The translations under genes and the position numbers were made by a program. 64,000 nucleotides of DNA from Rhizobium sp. Root482. Its GTDB lineage: Bacteria; Pseudomonadota; Alphaproteobacteria; Rhizobiales; Rhizobiaceae. Below, one piece after another: positions 29,318 through 38,212 of this stretch. The DNA lies in NCBI RefSeq assembly GCF_001426565.1, contig NZ_LMFA01000012.1:620861-684860 (forward strand), in the 5' to 3' direction. The notes beneath the pieces are model-generated. The model did not search any database and was not told the DNA's origin. It was given only the letters and a program-made list of their open reading frames with translations. The first letter of the stretch is position 1. The number at the start of each line of letters is the position of its first letter.

Positions 29318-30939
29318 GGCATTTGTCCTTCGTGGGAGGCGCGCGGATGCCGGCGGGCGCGACCGCGCCGCCAGACGCCGTCATCGGCCATCATGTCGGT
29401 GAGCAGGCCCTCGCGCAGGCCGCGATCGGCAACGCGCATGCGCTGCGACGGCCAGCGGCGGCGGATGGCCTCGAGAATGGCACAGCCGGCCAGCACCAGA
29501 TCGGCGCGGTCCGGACCGATGCAGGGATTGGCGGCGCGCGCGGTAAAATCCCAGGACAGGAGGCGCGCCTGCATGGCCGAGACCTCGTCGTCGGAAAGCC
29601 AGAGCCCATCGACCTTGCGCCGGTCATAGCGCGGCAGGTCGAGATGCACGCCGGCAAGCGTGGTCACCGTTCCCGAGGTGCCGATCAGGTGAAAATCATC
29701 GTGATCGCCCAGACCGTGGACCTGCGGGCAGTCGAATTTCGCCAGCATACCCTCAACCTCGACGACCATCGTCTCGAAACTCTGAGGTGTAACATGCTCG
29801 CCGCCATGCCGCTCCGAGAGGGTCACCACGCCGACGGGCAGCGACGTCCAATGGGTGATGTGATTGGCAAGCCGGCTGGAGCGGTTTTCGCCGATCCGGA
29901 TGACGGCGATTTCGGAGGATCCGCCGCCGATATCGAAGAGCACTACCGATTTCGTGTCGCGACCGACCAGCGACGAACAGCCCGACACGGCAAGGCGCGC
30001 CTCGGTCTCGCGGCTGATGATCTCCAGTTCGAGCCCGGTTTCGGACAGGACGCGCTCCAGAAATGCTTCGCCGTTTTCAGCAGCACGGGTCGCCTCGGTG
30101 GCAATCAGCCGGGTCTTGCGGATATCGCGGGTCTTCAGCTTCGCGGCACAGACCTTCAAGGCCTCGACCGACCTGTCCATCGCCTCGGCCGACAGCCGGC
30201 CGGAGGCGCCGAGCCCCTCGCCCAGCCGCACGATGCGCGAAAAGGCATCGACGACGCGAAACTGGCCGGGGCGGGTCGGCTGGGCAACCAGAAGCCGGCA
30301 ATTGTTGGTGCCGAGATCGAGCGCTGCATAGAGCGGCGCCTGCGGCTCGAAGCCGTGCGAGGCACCATGTCCACTGCCACGCCGGTCGTCATGGGCAGGA
30401 TTGCGGCCCGGCCGCTCACTCCATCGTGTATCTGGCCACCGAGTATCTGGCGACCGCGTATCGGGCGACCGGTTATCAGGCGAGGTTGGCTGTGGTTTTG
30501 CCACGAGATCGGCAGAGGGGCGCGGCTTGCCGCTCACGGCCAGCGGACGCCCCTGCAGGCCGCGGCGCTGCCGCTGCTTCCTGCTGCGTTTCTGGCCGGA
30601 GCCATCGAGATTTGGGGAAACGGCCTGCGGCTTGGTACCGGCAGTCTCGCCTGGCCGTTCTGACGCAGTAGCCACCGGCGCCTGGCCCGATCGTGCCCGG
30701 CGCCGACGCTTGCGTTTGCGGACCGGTTCGCCGGTCGGGTCTTTCAGTTCGGGACGCCCTGCTTCTCCGCCATTGGCGGAGGAACTGGCATTCGCAGAGA
30801 CGATGCGCGACGGTTTTGCCCGCCTGCGCTTGCCCTTGCCGGAACGGGACGGTGACTGTCCTTCCCTGCGGTCTGCTGCCGACGCCCCGGAAACGGACGG
30901 CTCTTCGCCGCTGTCGGGGTCTCTCACGTGTCTGTCCAT
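29314..30939 (-). CDS. ppx: Ppx/GppA phosphatase family with long basic disordered N-terminus
   Basis: About 541 residues if begun at ATG 30939 ([14 protein letters not shown]); the frame is open to 31173 and the true start is uncertain. The catalytic Ppx/GppA domain covers the second half: [62 protein letters not shown] and [16 protein letters not shown], fitting exopolyphosphatase or pppGpp phosphatase. The N-terminal 200 or so residues are Arg/Lys-rich and disordered ([12 protein letters not shown]) and include a short tandem repeat [10 protein letters not shown] encoded by 15-bp units near 30430-30485. Translationally coupled to rlmE. Confidence 0.85.
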   Translation of the reverse strand: MDRHVRDPDSGEEPSVSGASAADRREGQSPSRSGKGKRRRAKPSRIVSANASSSANGGEAGRPELKDPTGEPVRKRKRRRRARSGQAPVATASERPGETAGTKPQAVSPNLDGSGQKRSRKQRQRRGLQGRPLAVSGKPRPSADLVAKPQPTSPDNRSPDTRSPDTRWPDTRWSERPGRNPAHDDRRGSGHGASHGFEPQAPLYAALDLGTNNCRLLVAQPTRPGQFRVVDAFSRIVRLGEGLGASGRLSAEAMDRSVEALKVCAAKLKTRDIRKTRLIATEATRAAENGEAFLERVLSETGLELEIISRETEARLAVSGCSSLVGRDTKSVVLFDIGGGSSEIAVIRIGENRSSRLANHITHWTSLPVGVVTLSERHGGEHVTPQSFETMVVEVEGMLAKFDCPQVHGLGDHDDFHLIGTSGTVTTLAGVHLDLPRYDRRKVDGLWLSDDEVSAMQARLLSWDFTARAANPCIGPDRADLVLAGCAILEAIRRRWPSQRMRVADRGLREGLLTDMMADDGVWRRGRARRHPRASHEGQMP

Positions 30940-31180
30940 TGCGCCGCGCGGAACAATCGCCGCTCGAGGCGCTCTCTTGATTTTCGTTGGGCAGACTTTA
31001 CCAGCGCCGCCCCGTTTCGCCAAATTCTTTTTGCGGGCGGTCACGGCCGGCAAACACAAGGCCATGGGAAGGGTGCCGTCGGATCGCGGCGACAAACCAC
31101 GCCCTGCCTCCATGGCCGCGCCTGAGCCGCCTGCCAATACGGAAATTACCCGACCAGATGCATTTTTTGCCAAAATCTAT

Positions 31181-31208
31181 TTGCATCCGCCAATCTTTTG
31201 TTTATAAG
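31181..31208 (+). promoter_or_regulatory. Putative promoter of tRNA-Gln
   Basis: TTGCAT (31181-31186) and TATAAG (31203-31208) with 16-bp spacing, 34 bp before the mature tRNA 5' end. Confidence 0.5.
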
Positions 31209-31242
31209 CCCGGCTCACCGGCTGGGCATTGCCCTCGCAGCT

Positions 31243-31316
31243 TGGGGAATAGGTTAACGGTAGACCCACGGACTCTGACTCCGTTAGTCCTGGTTCGAAT
31301 CCAGGTTCCCCAGCCA
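31243..31316 (+). tRNA. tRNA-Gln (anticodon CTG)
   Basis: The cloverleaf folds cleanly: acceptor TGGGGAA / TTCCCCA, D-arm with GGTTAACGGTAGA, anticodon stem ACGGA / TCCGT enclosing loop CTCTGAC (T33, anticodon CTG, reading CAG), and T-arm CCTGG TTCGAATC CCAGG-type. The U1-A72 pair is typical of glutamine tRNA. The CCA end is encoded (31314-31316). Accessory genes begin directly downstream. Confidence 0.95.
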
Positions 31317-31553
31317 AGCGAAATTCAGGCCCCCCAATGGGCCCTTTCAGCAAAAGCGCATCACCGTTAAAAGACCTAGATTATGATGGCTTAATCGTCA
31401 ATTTTAGACTCTTTCCGTTGCAGCATGATTCTCCCATACTGCTTTCGATCGCATAATTGCTGGCTGGGGATCCCGCTCTGTGTGCGGCGCTTCATGCCCA
31501 AAGCGGGCAGGACAACTCGAATTCCCCAAAGCATTCCAGACGTGCCATGTTCC

Positions 31554-32744
31554 TCACTCTCCCGCTTTGCCCTCGTCTATTGCGAAAAATGCCACGACGC
31601 CGACTATGCCAATAAAGGCGATGAGCATGAGCGAGTAACTTACGCCAATGCCAACCATGGCAACCGCGAACGCAAAAGGCGCTGTCGCGGACACGATCAG
31701 CCTTGCCGCCATCACCTTGCCCTGAAGACGCCCGTATCCTTCGCTTCCGAACAGCGATAGCGGCAGTGTCCCCGATACGATGCTGAAGAGGCCGTTACCA
31801 CATCCGAAAAGAACGGCGAACGCCATCGCTCCGAGCATGGATGGCGCAGTGACCGTCAAGAGGGCAACGGCAAGGGCCATCAGGGACGCCGAGATCGCGG
31901 CCAGCGTCAGCGGTCGGATGTCACGTCCGAGGAGCATGTTGATCAGGCGGCTACCGACCTGCGCGGGGCCGAAGAGTGTGCCGACCAACGCTGCTGCGGC
32001 CCCGAGACCCAGACTGGATAATAGCGGCACCATGTGGACGAGAACGGCCGATCCCACGAGGGCTTGTAACGAGAAGCCGACCACCATGAAGACGAATCCG
32101 GATCGCCGCCGCTCCGGCGGGAGGGATCCGGCGGCTCCGCTGGTTTCCCCAGTTCCTTCTCGCCGCCGCACCTTTCCGCCCGAAAAGGCGAACCGGACAT
32201 GGATCGGCAGGCAGACGAGCGCGTTCAGCCCGGCGAACACGAGATAGACCTGCTGCCACGACATAAGGGCATGGAGCGCGGAGGTGGCTGGCCAGAAGAT
32301 CGTCGAGGCGAAGCCGGCGATCAGGGTGAGGTATGTTATGCTTTTCTGGGCGACGTTCGGCGCGATTTGGACGAGGAGCGCGAAGGCAGCGCCGTACTGG
32401 ACGAAGTTCGCCGCCACCTCGACGACGATCAGAGCCGCCACGAATGTCGGGCGATTAGGCGACAGGGCGCAGGCGACCAGTGCCAGTGCCGACACCAGCG
32501 ATCCGCCCGTCATGACGCGCCCCGCACCGAACCGGTCGATCCATCTGCCGAGCGACGGCGAAACAAGACCGCCGATCAAGAGCGCCACTGACAGCGCGCC
32601 GAACATCCACTCGACCGACAGGCCGAAATCCCGCGCCATGTCCGGCGCAAGGATCGAGAACGAGTAGTAGAGGGTGCCGTATCCAATGATCTGCGTAACA
32701 CCGAGACCAAGGATGGCTCCGATTGGCAACCGGTCGTCGCTCAT
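31554..32744 (-). CDS. MFS exporter of the ars operon, ArsK-like
   Basis: 396 residues with about 12 membrane helices, starting [33 protein letters not shown] and with the MFS motif [18 protein letters not shown] between helices 2 and 3. Its ATG overlaps the arsH stop (ATGA), so it is translated as part of the arsenic operon. MFS proteins of this general type in Agrobacterium arsenic loci (ArsK) export arsenite and related trivalent metalloids; ArsK identity here is inferred from context and general resemblance, and another substrate is possible. No ArsB or Acr3 efflux pump is present. Confidence 0.8.
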   Translation of the reverse strand: MSDDRLPIGAILGLGVTQIIGYGTLYYSFSILAPDMARDFGLSVEWMFGALSVALLIGGLVSPSLGRWIDRFGAGRVMTGGSLVSALALVACALSPNRPTFVAALIVVEVAANFVQYGAAFALLVQIAPNVAQKSITYLTLIAGFASTIFWPATSALHALMSWQQVYLVFAGLNALVCLPIHVRFAFSGGKVRRREGTGETSGAAGSLPPERRRSGFVFMVVGFSLQALVGSAVLVHMVPLLSSLGLGAAAALVGTLFGPAQVGSRLINMLLGRDIRPLTLAAISASLMALAVALLTVTAPSMLGAMAFAVLFGCGNGLFSIVSGTLPLSLFGSEGYGRLQGKVMAARLIVSATAPFAFAVAMVGIGVSYSLMLIAFIGIVGVVAFFAIDEGKAGE

Positions 32745-33439
32745 ATGGATTTCAGAGCCGTCCGCTTCTCGAGTTCGGGTGCGCGCTCCTTGCGCTCACT
32801 GTAGCGGTCGGTCAGGTAAACCGAGGCGCCCCGGGTGAGCAGGGTGAATTTCACCAGTTCCTCGCAGACGTCCACCACGCGGTCGTAGTACGAAGACGGC
32901 TTCATCCGCCCGTCGCCATCGAACTGCTCATAGGCCCTGGCGACTGACGACTGGTTCGGAATCGTGATCATCCGCATCCACCGGCCGAGTATCCGGAGTT
33001 GGTTCACGGCGTTGAACGACTGGCTGCCGCCGGATACTTCCATGACCGCCAAGGTCTTCCCCTGCGTCGGCCGCACCGATCCGATCGAGAGCGGAATCCA
33101 GTCGATCTGGGACTTCATGATCCCGGTCATCGCGCCGTGGCGCTCAGGACTTATCCAGACCTGGCCTTCCGACCAGGCAGACAGCTCTCGTAGCTCCTGC
33201 ACCTTGGGATGGTCGACGGGTGACCCGTCGGGCAATGGCAATCCTCGCGGATCGAAGACACGGACCTCGCATCCGAAATGTTCGAGAAGGCGACGGGATT
33301 CGTGCGCGAGAAGGCGGCTGTAGGAAACCTCCCTGAGCGATCCGTACAGGATCAGTATGCGCGGCCTGTGCATCGAGATCGGCGGACGGAGCGCTTCGAG
33401 ATCGGGCATGCGAAGATGTGCGGCAACGGCTGCGGGCAT
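32741..33439 (-). CDS. arsH: ArsH, NADPH-dependent FMN reductase / organoarsenical oxidase
   Basis: 232 residues from ATG 33439, one base after the arsC stop (TGA-T-ATG), a tight coupling; the open frame extends upstream only through arsC in another phase. Flavodoxin-like motifs: [20 protein letters not shown] (FMN phosphate binding), the [22 protein letters not shown] block diagnostic of ArsH, and [18 protein letters not shown]. ArsH proteins oxidise trivalent methylated and aromatic arsenicals to less toxic pentavalent forms. Confidence 0.95.
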   Translation of the reverse strand: MPAAVAAHLRMPDLEALRPPISMHRPRILILYGSLREVSYSRLLAHESRRLLEHFGCEVRVFDPRGLPLPDGSPVDHPKVQELRELSAWSEGQVWISPERHGAMTGIMKSQIDWIPLSIGSVRPTQGKTLAVMEVSGGSQSFNAVNQLRILGRWMRMITIPNQSSVARAYEQFDGDGRMKPSSYYDRVVDVCEELVKFTLLTRGASVYLTDRYSERKERAPELEKRTALKSI

Positions 33440-33440
33440 A

Positions 33441-33869
33441 TCAGGCAAGGCGCTTTCCCTCCGCATCGATGACCTGCTCGCCGTCTTCTTTCGCGAACGG
33501 CCCCTTGTGCGTGTCGGGGAGGATATCGAGGACAAGTTCCGACGGCCTGCTGAGCCGCGTCCCCATCGGAGAGACGACGAGCGGACGGTTGATGAGGATC
33601 GGGTCCTTCAACATCGCGTCGATGAGTTGATCGTCGGTGAGGGCCGGATCGTCCAGCCCGAGTTCGGCGAAAGGCGTCCCTTTCTCCCGGATCACCTGAC
33701 GGACGGTCAAACCAGCGTCGGCGATCAACTTGACCAGTTCGGCGCGCGAAGGCGGCGTCTTGAGATATTCGATGACAACCGGCTCGATCCCGGCGTTGCG
33801 GATCAGTTCCAGTGTGTTGCGGGAGGTCCCGCATGCGGGGTTGTGATAGATCGTGACGTCCATGGTCAT
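33441..33869 (-). CDS. arsC: Arsenate reductase, glutaredoxin-coupled type
   Basis: 142 residues from ATG 33869, overlapping the aqpS stop by four bases; a second ATG two codons on (33863) is also possible. Closely follows plasmid R773 Ars[20 protein letters not shown] with the catalytic Cys at residue 13, [36 protein letters not shown], then [21 protein letters not shown] and VLDILP with the arginines that bind arsenate. It reduces arsenate to arsenite using glutathione/glutaredoxin; gshA in this window would supply the thiol pathway. Confidence 0.96.
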   Translation of the reverse strand: MTMDVTIYHNPACGTSRNTLELIRNAGIEPVVIEYLKTPPSRAELVKLIADAGLTVRQVIREKGTPFAELGLDDPALTDDQLIDAMLKDPILINRPLVVSPMGTRLSRPSELVLDILPDTHKGPFAKEDGEQVIDAEGKRLA

Positions 33870-34570
33870 GGGGCGGTTTCCTTCTCCGTGAGGATGTGAG
33901 TATTGCGGGCGTCCATCAGCAACCACCCCGCCAGCATCATCGCCAGCAATGCACCTACGACTTCGGCGACGACAAAACCCGGCACATCGATCGGGCGGAT
34001 GCCTGAAAAAGTGTGGGTCAACGATCGGGCGATGGCGACGGCGGGATTTGCAAACGACGTGGAAGCGGTGAACCAATAAGCCGCGGTGATATAGAGGCCG
34101 ACCAACCCTGCCACGGCATCTGCGCGGAACCGCAACGCCGCGAGGATGACGAAGACCAGGCCGAAAGTCGCAGTGACTTCCGCGAACCATTGCGGACCGC
34201 CGGTGCGCGGTGTTTCCGAAACCTGCAGCAGCGGCAGTTCGAACATGGCATGTGCGAGCATCGTGCCGCAGATGCCGCCGACGACCTGTGCGGCGATATA
34301 GGCCGGAAAGCTGGAGGCCGATAGCTTGCGGCGAAGCGCGAAGACCAGTGAAACGACCGGATTGAAATGAGCGCCAGAAATCGGGCCCAGAATGGTGATC
34401 AAAACGACCAGGATTGCCCCGGTTGCCAACGTATTGCCCAGCAACGCCAGCGCCGTATCATTCGTCAGCCTGTCGGCCATAGTGCCTGATCCGACCACGG
34501 TCGCGACCAGCAACAATGTGCCCAACGCTTCAGCGACCAGCCGTCGGGGTAGCGGAAATTCGGCACTCAT
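33866..34570 (-). CDS. aqpS: Aquaglyceroporin AqpS of the ars operon
   Basis: 234 residues from ATG 34570 with GGAGG upstream. MIP-family channel with six helices and the two half-helix boxes, NPV in SGAHFNPVVSLVFA and NPA in SFANPAVAIARSL. The pair NPV/NPA and position beside arsC and arsH parallel AqpS of Sinorhizobium meliloti, where arsenite made by ArsC leaves the cell through the channel down its gradient. Overlaps arsC and the GNAT remnant. Confidence 0.93.
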   Translation of the reverse strand: MSAEFPLPRRLVAEALGTLLLVATVVGSGTMADRLTNDTALALLGNTLATGAILVVLITILGPISGAHFNPVVSLVFALRRKLSASSFPAYIAAQVVGGICGTMLAHAMFELPLLQVSETPRTGGPQWFAEVTATFGLVFVILAALRFRADAVAGLVGLYITAAYWFTASTSFANPAVAIARSLTHTFSGIRPIDVPGFVVAEVVGALLAMMLAGWLLMDARNTHILTEKETAP

Positions 34571-34743
34571 TCCGGCAGCCTCCGCGCCATCAAGATGGCG
34601 GAGGCAGGACACAGGCTTGCCGCCTGCCGCGTCGCCAGAATGGCCACCGGCGCTTCATCGTGGGCGATCGGGTAGAAACCGAGCTTCGCAAAGAACGGAG
34701 CGGCGGTTTCCGTCAACAGACAAGCGGCAAGATCGAGGTTCAT
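34567..34743 (-). pseudogene. C-terminal remnant of an ArsN2-type GNAT acetyltransferase
   Basis: A 58-codon frame starts at ATG 34743, one base after the arsR stop, and ends inside the aqpS start (overlapping ATG/TGA). It reads MNLDLAACLLTETAAPFFAKL, then GFYPI and later RQAASLCPASAILM, which match the last third of GNAT proteins of ars operons (ArsN2 type). The acetyl-CoA-binding part is missing. It is therefore most likely a deletion remnant kept in frame, perhaps because it bridges translation from arsR to aqpS; a functional microprotein cannot be excluded. Confidence 0.65.
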
Positions 34744-34744
34744 G

Positions 34745-35107
34745 CTAAGCCAATCTCCGCGGAGTTGAACCTTCCAGTGTGCAGCAGGCGGCAACCTCTA
34801 CTGCCGGCGCGCAAATCTCGGGATGGCCGGAGCAGCAGTCTTCCATCAGAAAGCGTACAAGGCCGCCGAGCGCATCGTAATTGGCGGTGTAGATGATCGA
34901 GCGCGATTCCCGTTGCTGAGCTATGAGGCCGGCGCGGTCCAGTTCCTTCAGATGAAAAGATATGTTGGATGGTGATACGCCGAGCTTTTCCGCAATCGAG
35001 CCTGCCGCCATGCCATCGGTTCCGGCCACAACGAGCATGCGGACGATCTGAAGACGGGTTTCCTGGGAGAGCGCTCCGAATGACGCGAGGGCTTGACGTT
35101 GGTCCAT
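34745..35107 (-). CDS. arsR: ArsR-family metalloregulator
   Basis: 120 residues, winged helix with LSQETRLQIVRMLVVAG, the recognition helix GVSPSNISFHLKELDRAGL and wing QQRESRSIIYTANYDAL. Cysteines that could bind arsenite cluster at the C-terminal end (EDCCSGHPEIC, AACC) rather than in the DNA-binding helix as in R773 ArsR, a pattern seen in other ArsR subgroups. It should repress the operon until trivalent arsenic binds. AAGGAT precedes the ATG at 35107. Confidence 0.93.
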   Translation of the reverse strand: MDQRQALASFGALSQETRLQIVRMLVVAGTDGMAAGSIAEKLGVSPSNISFHLKELDRAGLIAQQRESRSIIYTANYDALGGLVRFLMEDCCSGHPEICAPAVEVAACCTLEGSTPRRLA

Positions 35108-35143
35108 TATTCAATAATCCTTGAAATGTTGAAACAAGGATTA
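35106..35143. promoter_or_regulatory. ArsR operator region between divergent genes
   Basis: Two dyads are nested here: ATTATTCAATAAT (35106-35118, overlapping the arsR start codon) and TAATCCTTG (35115-35123) paired with CAAGGATTA (35135-35143) across 11 bp. TTCAA/TTGAA half-sites typical of ArsR operators recur. A repressor bound here would cover both the arsR start and the leader of the divergent gene at 35150. Confidence 0.65.
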
Positions 35144-35149
35144 CCTCAA

Positions 35150-35659
35150 ATGAATGCGATCGACAAGTCCATGTCTTCAGATATTAGCCTTGGTCTGCTG
35201 CTAGAGGCTCTGGCGGCATCTCCCCACCTGCCCCTTGTGTTCCACTACGATGGGCGATCGGTGAAACCGGGTTACCATGTGACCGAAGTCAAGGCCGGGC
35301 AGTTCTCGGCGCTGGACTGCGGCGCGAACCCGGAAGCCTGGCCGGAGATTTTCGTGCAACTCTGGGACGTCGAGGAAGAAGGCCGCACGCACATGCCAGC
35401 GAGCAAGTTTGCAGCCATCATCAAGAAAGTGACCGAGCACGTTCGGCTCGATGGATCCGCCAAGCTCACCTTCGAGGTCAGCGACGGCATCCGGCCGATG
35501 CAGCTTTATTGCGCGTCGTCACCTTCGATCAGGGACGGCACGATCCATGTCGAACTGCTCGCGCGTGCCGCGAGTTGCAAGCCACGTGATCGATGGCTGG
35601 CAGAGCAAGCTCATACGGCGGCTTGTTGTGCGCCGACGACGGCAAGCTGCTGCGGATAG
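35150..35659 (+). CDS. ArsR-divergent protein with Cys-rich tail (DUF6428-like)
   Basis: 169 residues from ATG 35150 with AAGGATT upstream. The body (LLEALAASPHLPLVFHYDGR, VKPGYHVTEVKAG, NPEAWPEIFVQLWD) resembles a small family seen beside arsR in rhizobia, which I believe is DUF6428; this is from memory. The C-terminus ends with AACCAPTTASCCG, giving two CC pairs plus a Cys in RAASCKP, suitable for binding trivalent arsenic. No membrane segment. It probably shares the ArsR operator. Role unknown; a thiol-based arsenic chaperone or buffer is speculation. Confidence 0.7.
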   Translation: MNAIDKSMSSDISLGLLLEALAASPHLPLVFHYDGRSVKPGYHVTEVKAGQFSALDCGANPEAWPEIFVQLWDVEEEGRTHMPASKFAAIIKKVTEHVRLDGSAKLTFEVSDGIRPMQLYCASSPSIRDGTIHVELLARAASCKPRDRWLAEQAHTAACCAPTTASCCG

Positions 35660-35927
35660 TTTGCCTATGTCCAGTTCGGGCAAGAGCGGAAATTATTACC
35701 GCTCAACCCCGCTTGTTGATTGAGGCCCAAAGCCAGGCACGAAGAGGGCATCCAGTCATGCCGGGTCCCGTTTTGGCGTCATTGGCGATCCGATGCTCAG
35801 AGGGCTTGAAACCGGAGATCATCGATGGCCGGCAAAGGTCGTCAACGTCATCACCATCCGCCACAGTCGGGGGCAGCTAAATTGCTGCGGCCTCGATCCG
35901 GTCCGTATGGCGCCTGCCCTTTCATGC

Positions 35928-38207
35928 TCAGAGATTCGCTGCGGCGATCGCCTCGTTGTGTTTCGCCAGTGCCTGCTGGGCGGCGGCGGCAACGTCGGCG
36001 TTTCGCTCGCCTCCCGCGACCTGCACCGTCGGGAAGGCGGGCTTGATGCCGGCGTCGTGGAACGCCCTGTTGATCATCATCAGCGCGCGCCGCTTGAGGG
36101 TGAATTGCTCGCCGGGGATGGTGGTGAACTTCATGCGTAGAATCAGGCCTGAATCCCCCATGCTGTCGATGCCCTGCATCTTCAGCGGCTGGATGGTTAT
36201 CGGCGCGAGTTCCGGATCGACCAGCAGTTCCTGTCCGATTTTCTTGATGATCTTGCGCGCCTTGTCCACGTCTGTGTCGTAGCCGACGGTAATTGTCAGC
36301 TTCTCGACGACCCAGTCCCGGCTGAGGTTCTGGACGGCGCCGAGCTCACTGAACGGCACGATGTAGACCGCTCCGCGATGATGGCGCAGCTTCACGGATC
36401 GCAGGCTGAACGATTCGACCGTTCCCTTGTAGCTGCCGCTCGATACGTACTCGCCGACCCGGAAGGCATCGTCGAGCAGGTAGAACATGCCGCTGATAAT
36501 ATCCTTCACCACGGTCTGTGCGCCGAAGCCGATCGCAACCCCGACAACCCCTGCCCCGGCAATCAACGGTGCGATCTCGATGCCCATCGCCGACAGGGCC
36601 ATCATGATGGCGACCGCGACGAACAGGATCATCAGCACGTTTTTCAGGATGGGCAGCAGGGTGCGGATGCGCGCGCGCCGGCGTTCGCGGTCGCTTCCGG
36701 CCTCGTGGGCCAGTTCCGTCTCGACCAGCTTGCTGTCGATGAGTACCTTGACGACATTCCAGATCAGGTCGATCACCAAGAGGATGATGCCTGCGCTCAA
36801 TGCCCCGCGCATCAACCGAAGCGGCACCGAATCCTGACTGGTAATGCCTCTCAGATTTATGTCGAGCACATTGGCCACCAGAACGATGGCTCCGACGATA
36901 AGCGCGGCCCGGATGCCCCGCTCGATCATGACGGACGCGACGCTTGGTCGGGTCTGAACGACGGCGACGACTTCGGAACCGCTGCCGGTTTCAGCCACGG
37001 GGGCATCACTGTCATCGACAATATCGACAATATCGACAGGCGCGTCATCCTCTGCGGCCTCGCTGACAACTATGTTTGTCTTGAGCAGGTTGTCGACGGA
37101 CGCCCGTGTCAGGGCGATTGCACCCGGCAGTGCGGCTGCAACGACGGCGATCCAGAATGGCTTCATCATTCCGGCCACCCAGAGGAGCCACAGAGAGACG
37201 GAATAGACTGTCCAGAGCCATGTGCGGGTGCGAACACCGATGCGGGTGAAGCGCCCCGTCGGCTCCACCGCGTAGGAAGGCACCGGCGTGTTCCACGCGG
37301 CCTCGAGGCCGAGAATGAGAAGAATGAGCCCAAGCGCGTAGGCCGCGACCTGACGGCAATTGTCCGAAAAGCCGAGCGTGGCCATCAGGTGGACGGTCAC
37401 GACGCCGAAGGCGTACCAGCCGACGATGTATCCGAGCCGCTTCGCCCAATGCGCGGCCGCCTCATCGCCGACCGGAACGACCCGGAAGCGCACGGTGTTT
37501 CCCGGGCCAACCGATCCGGATGGCGCAAGCAGGAAGTCGAACGTGACGCGCGCAAGCCGGAAGATGACCACGGCGAAGAGGTAGACGACGACGGTTTCGC
37601 GAACCAATGGCGGCCATTCGAAGACGAGGAAGAGGCCGATGCTTCCCAAGGCGAAGGCCAGGACGTAGCAGGTCGCCCAGAGCAGCCTGACGGAGATCGC
37701 AACGAGCTTGTCGCGTGGGGTCATGACCTGAAGCGAGGCGATCCAGGCGCGCCAGCCGCGGCTGGCCCACCAGAACAACCATTGCGCCGCCAATCCGGCC
37801 GCCACGAAGGCGAGCACGAAGAAAATGGGGCGTGCACTTCCACTGATGTCCAGCTCGGCTTGCAGCACGGCGGCGGCCTTTGCTGCTTCGGCCGGAAACT
37901 CCCGAAGTCCGTCGAGAAGTCGCGCCGCTTGCGCACGGAATGTCGTGGCGAACCCGGCATAGGAAGCCGGTTCATCGACGGAGACCGATGGATTGGGCGC
38001 AGCCGCGGGCTTCACGCTCAGAAGCCATGCCTTCACCTGCGGGTCCGCGGCCAGATCGAGGAATTGCTGGACTTTCTCCGCCTGGGCGGGTTCCGGAGGG
38101 GCGGCCTGGGCGAATGCCGATTGCTGGGTAGCATTTATTCCGAGGACAAGGAAAAAGGCGAAGATTGCCATGCGGGCGAGGACAGCAATCGGGTAGGAAG
38201 CCAACAT
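35928..38207 (-). CDS. Large MscS-family mechanosensitive channel
   Basis: 759 residues from ATG 38207, five bases after the stop of the preceding hydrolase gene. A signal peptide (MLASYPIAVLARMAIFAFFL to AFAQ), a periplasmic helical domain with an Ala/Pro linker, about eight to ten membrane helices, and an acidic loop with DIVDIVDDSDAP precede the conserved MscS pore module (IAPLIAGAGVVGVAIGFGAQ TVVKDIISGMF near residue 575) and beta domain (VSSGSYKGTVESFSLRSVKLR). This is the YbiO-like extended type. It would release solutes on hypo-osmotic shock. Confidence 0.9.
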   Translation of the reverse strand: MLASYPIAVLARMAIFAFFLVLGINATQQSAFAQAAPPEPAQAEKVQQFLDLAADPQVKAWLLSVKPAAAPNPSVSVDEPASYAGFATTFRAQAARLLDGLREFPAEAAKAAAVLQAELDISGSARPIFFVLAFVAAGLAAQWLFWWASRGWRAWIASLQVMTPRDKLVAISVRLLWATCYVLAFALGSIGLFLVFEWPPLVRETVVVYLFAVVIFRLARVTFDFLLAPSGSVGPGNTVRFRVVPVGDEAAAHWAKRLGYIVGWYAFGVVTVHLMATLGFSDNCRQVAAYALGLILLILGLEAAWNTPVPSYAVEPTGRFTRIGVRTRTWLWTVYSVSLWLLWVAGMMKPFWIAVVAAALPGAIALTRASVDNLLKTNIVVSEAAEDDAPVDIVDIVDDSDAPVAETGSGSEVVAVVQTRPSVASVMIERGIRAALIVGAIVLVANVLDINLRGITSQDSVPLRLMRGALSAGIILLVIDLIWNVVKVLIDSKLVETELAHEAGSDRERRRARIRTLLPILKNVLMILFVAVAIMMALSAMGIEIAPLIAGAGVVGVAIGFGAQTVVKDIISGMFYLLDDAFRVGEYVSSGSYKGTVESFSLRSVKLRHHRGAVYIVPFSELGAVQNLSRDWVVEKLTITVGYDTDVDKARKIIKKIGQELLVDPELAPITIQPLKMQGIDSMGDSGLILRMKFTTIPGEQFTLKRRALMMINRAFHDAGIKPAFPTVQVAGGERNADVAAAAQQALAKHNEAIAAANL

Positions 38208-38212
38208 TTGCA

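Noticed and set aside
30430-30490. Short tandem repeat as a possible CRISPR remnant
   Set aside because: The units are 15 bp, contiguous, in frame with the ppx N-terminus and encode [10 protein letters not shown]; there are no spacers. I saw no CRISPR array anywhere in the window.
31317-31553. Integrase or attachment site directly after tRNA-Gln
   Set aside because: No integrase-like frame and no second copy of the tRNA 3' end seen; the segment is AT-richer but otherwise featureless.
35660-35927. Possible transposase fragment between the Cys-tailed protein and mscS
   Set aside because: Translated in all frames it shows no transposase motif or terminal inverted repeat; treated as non-coding.
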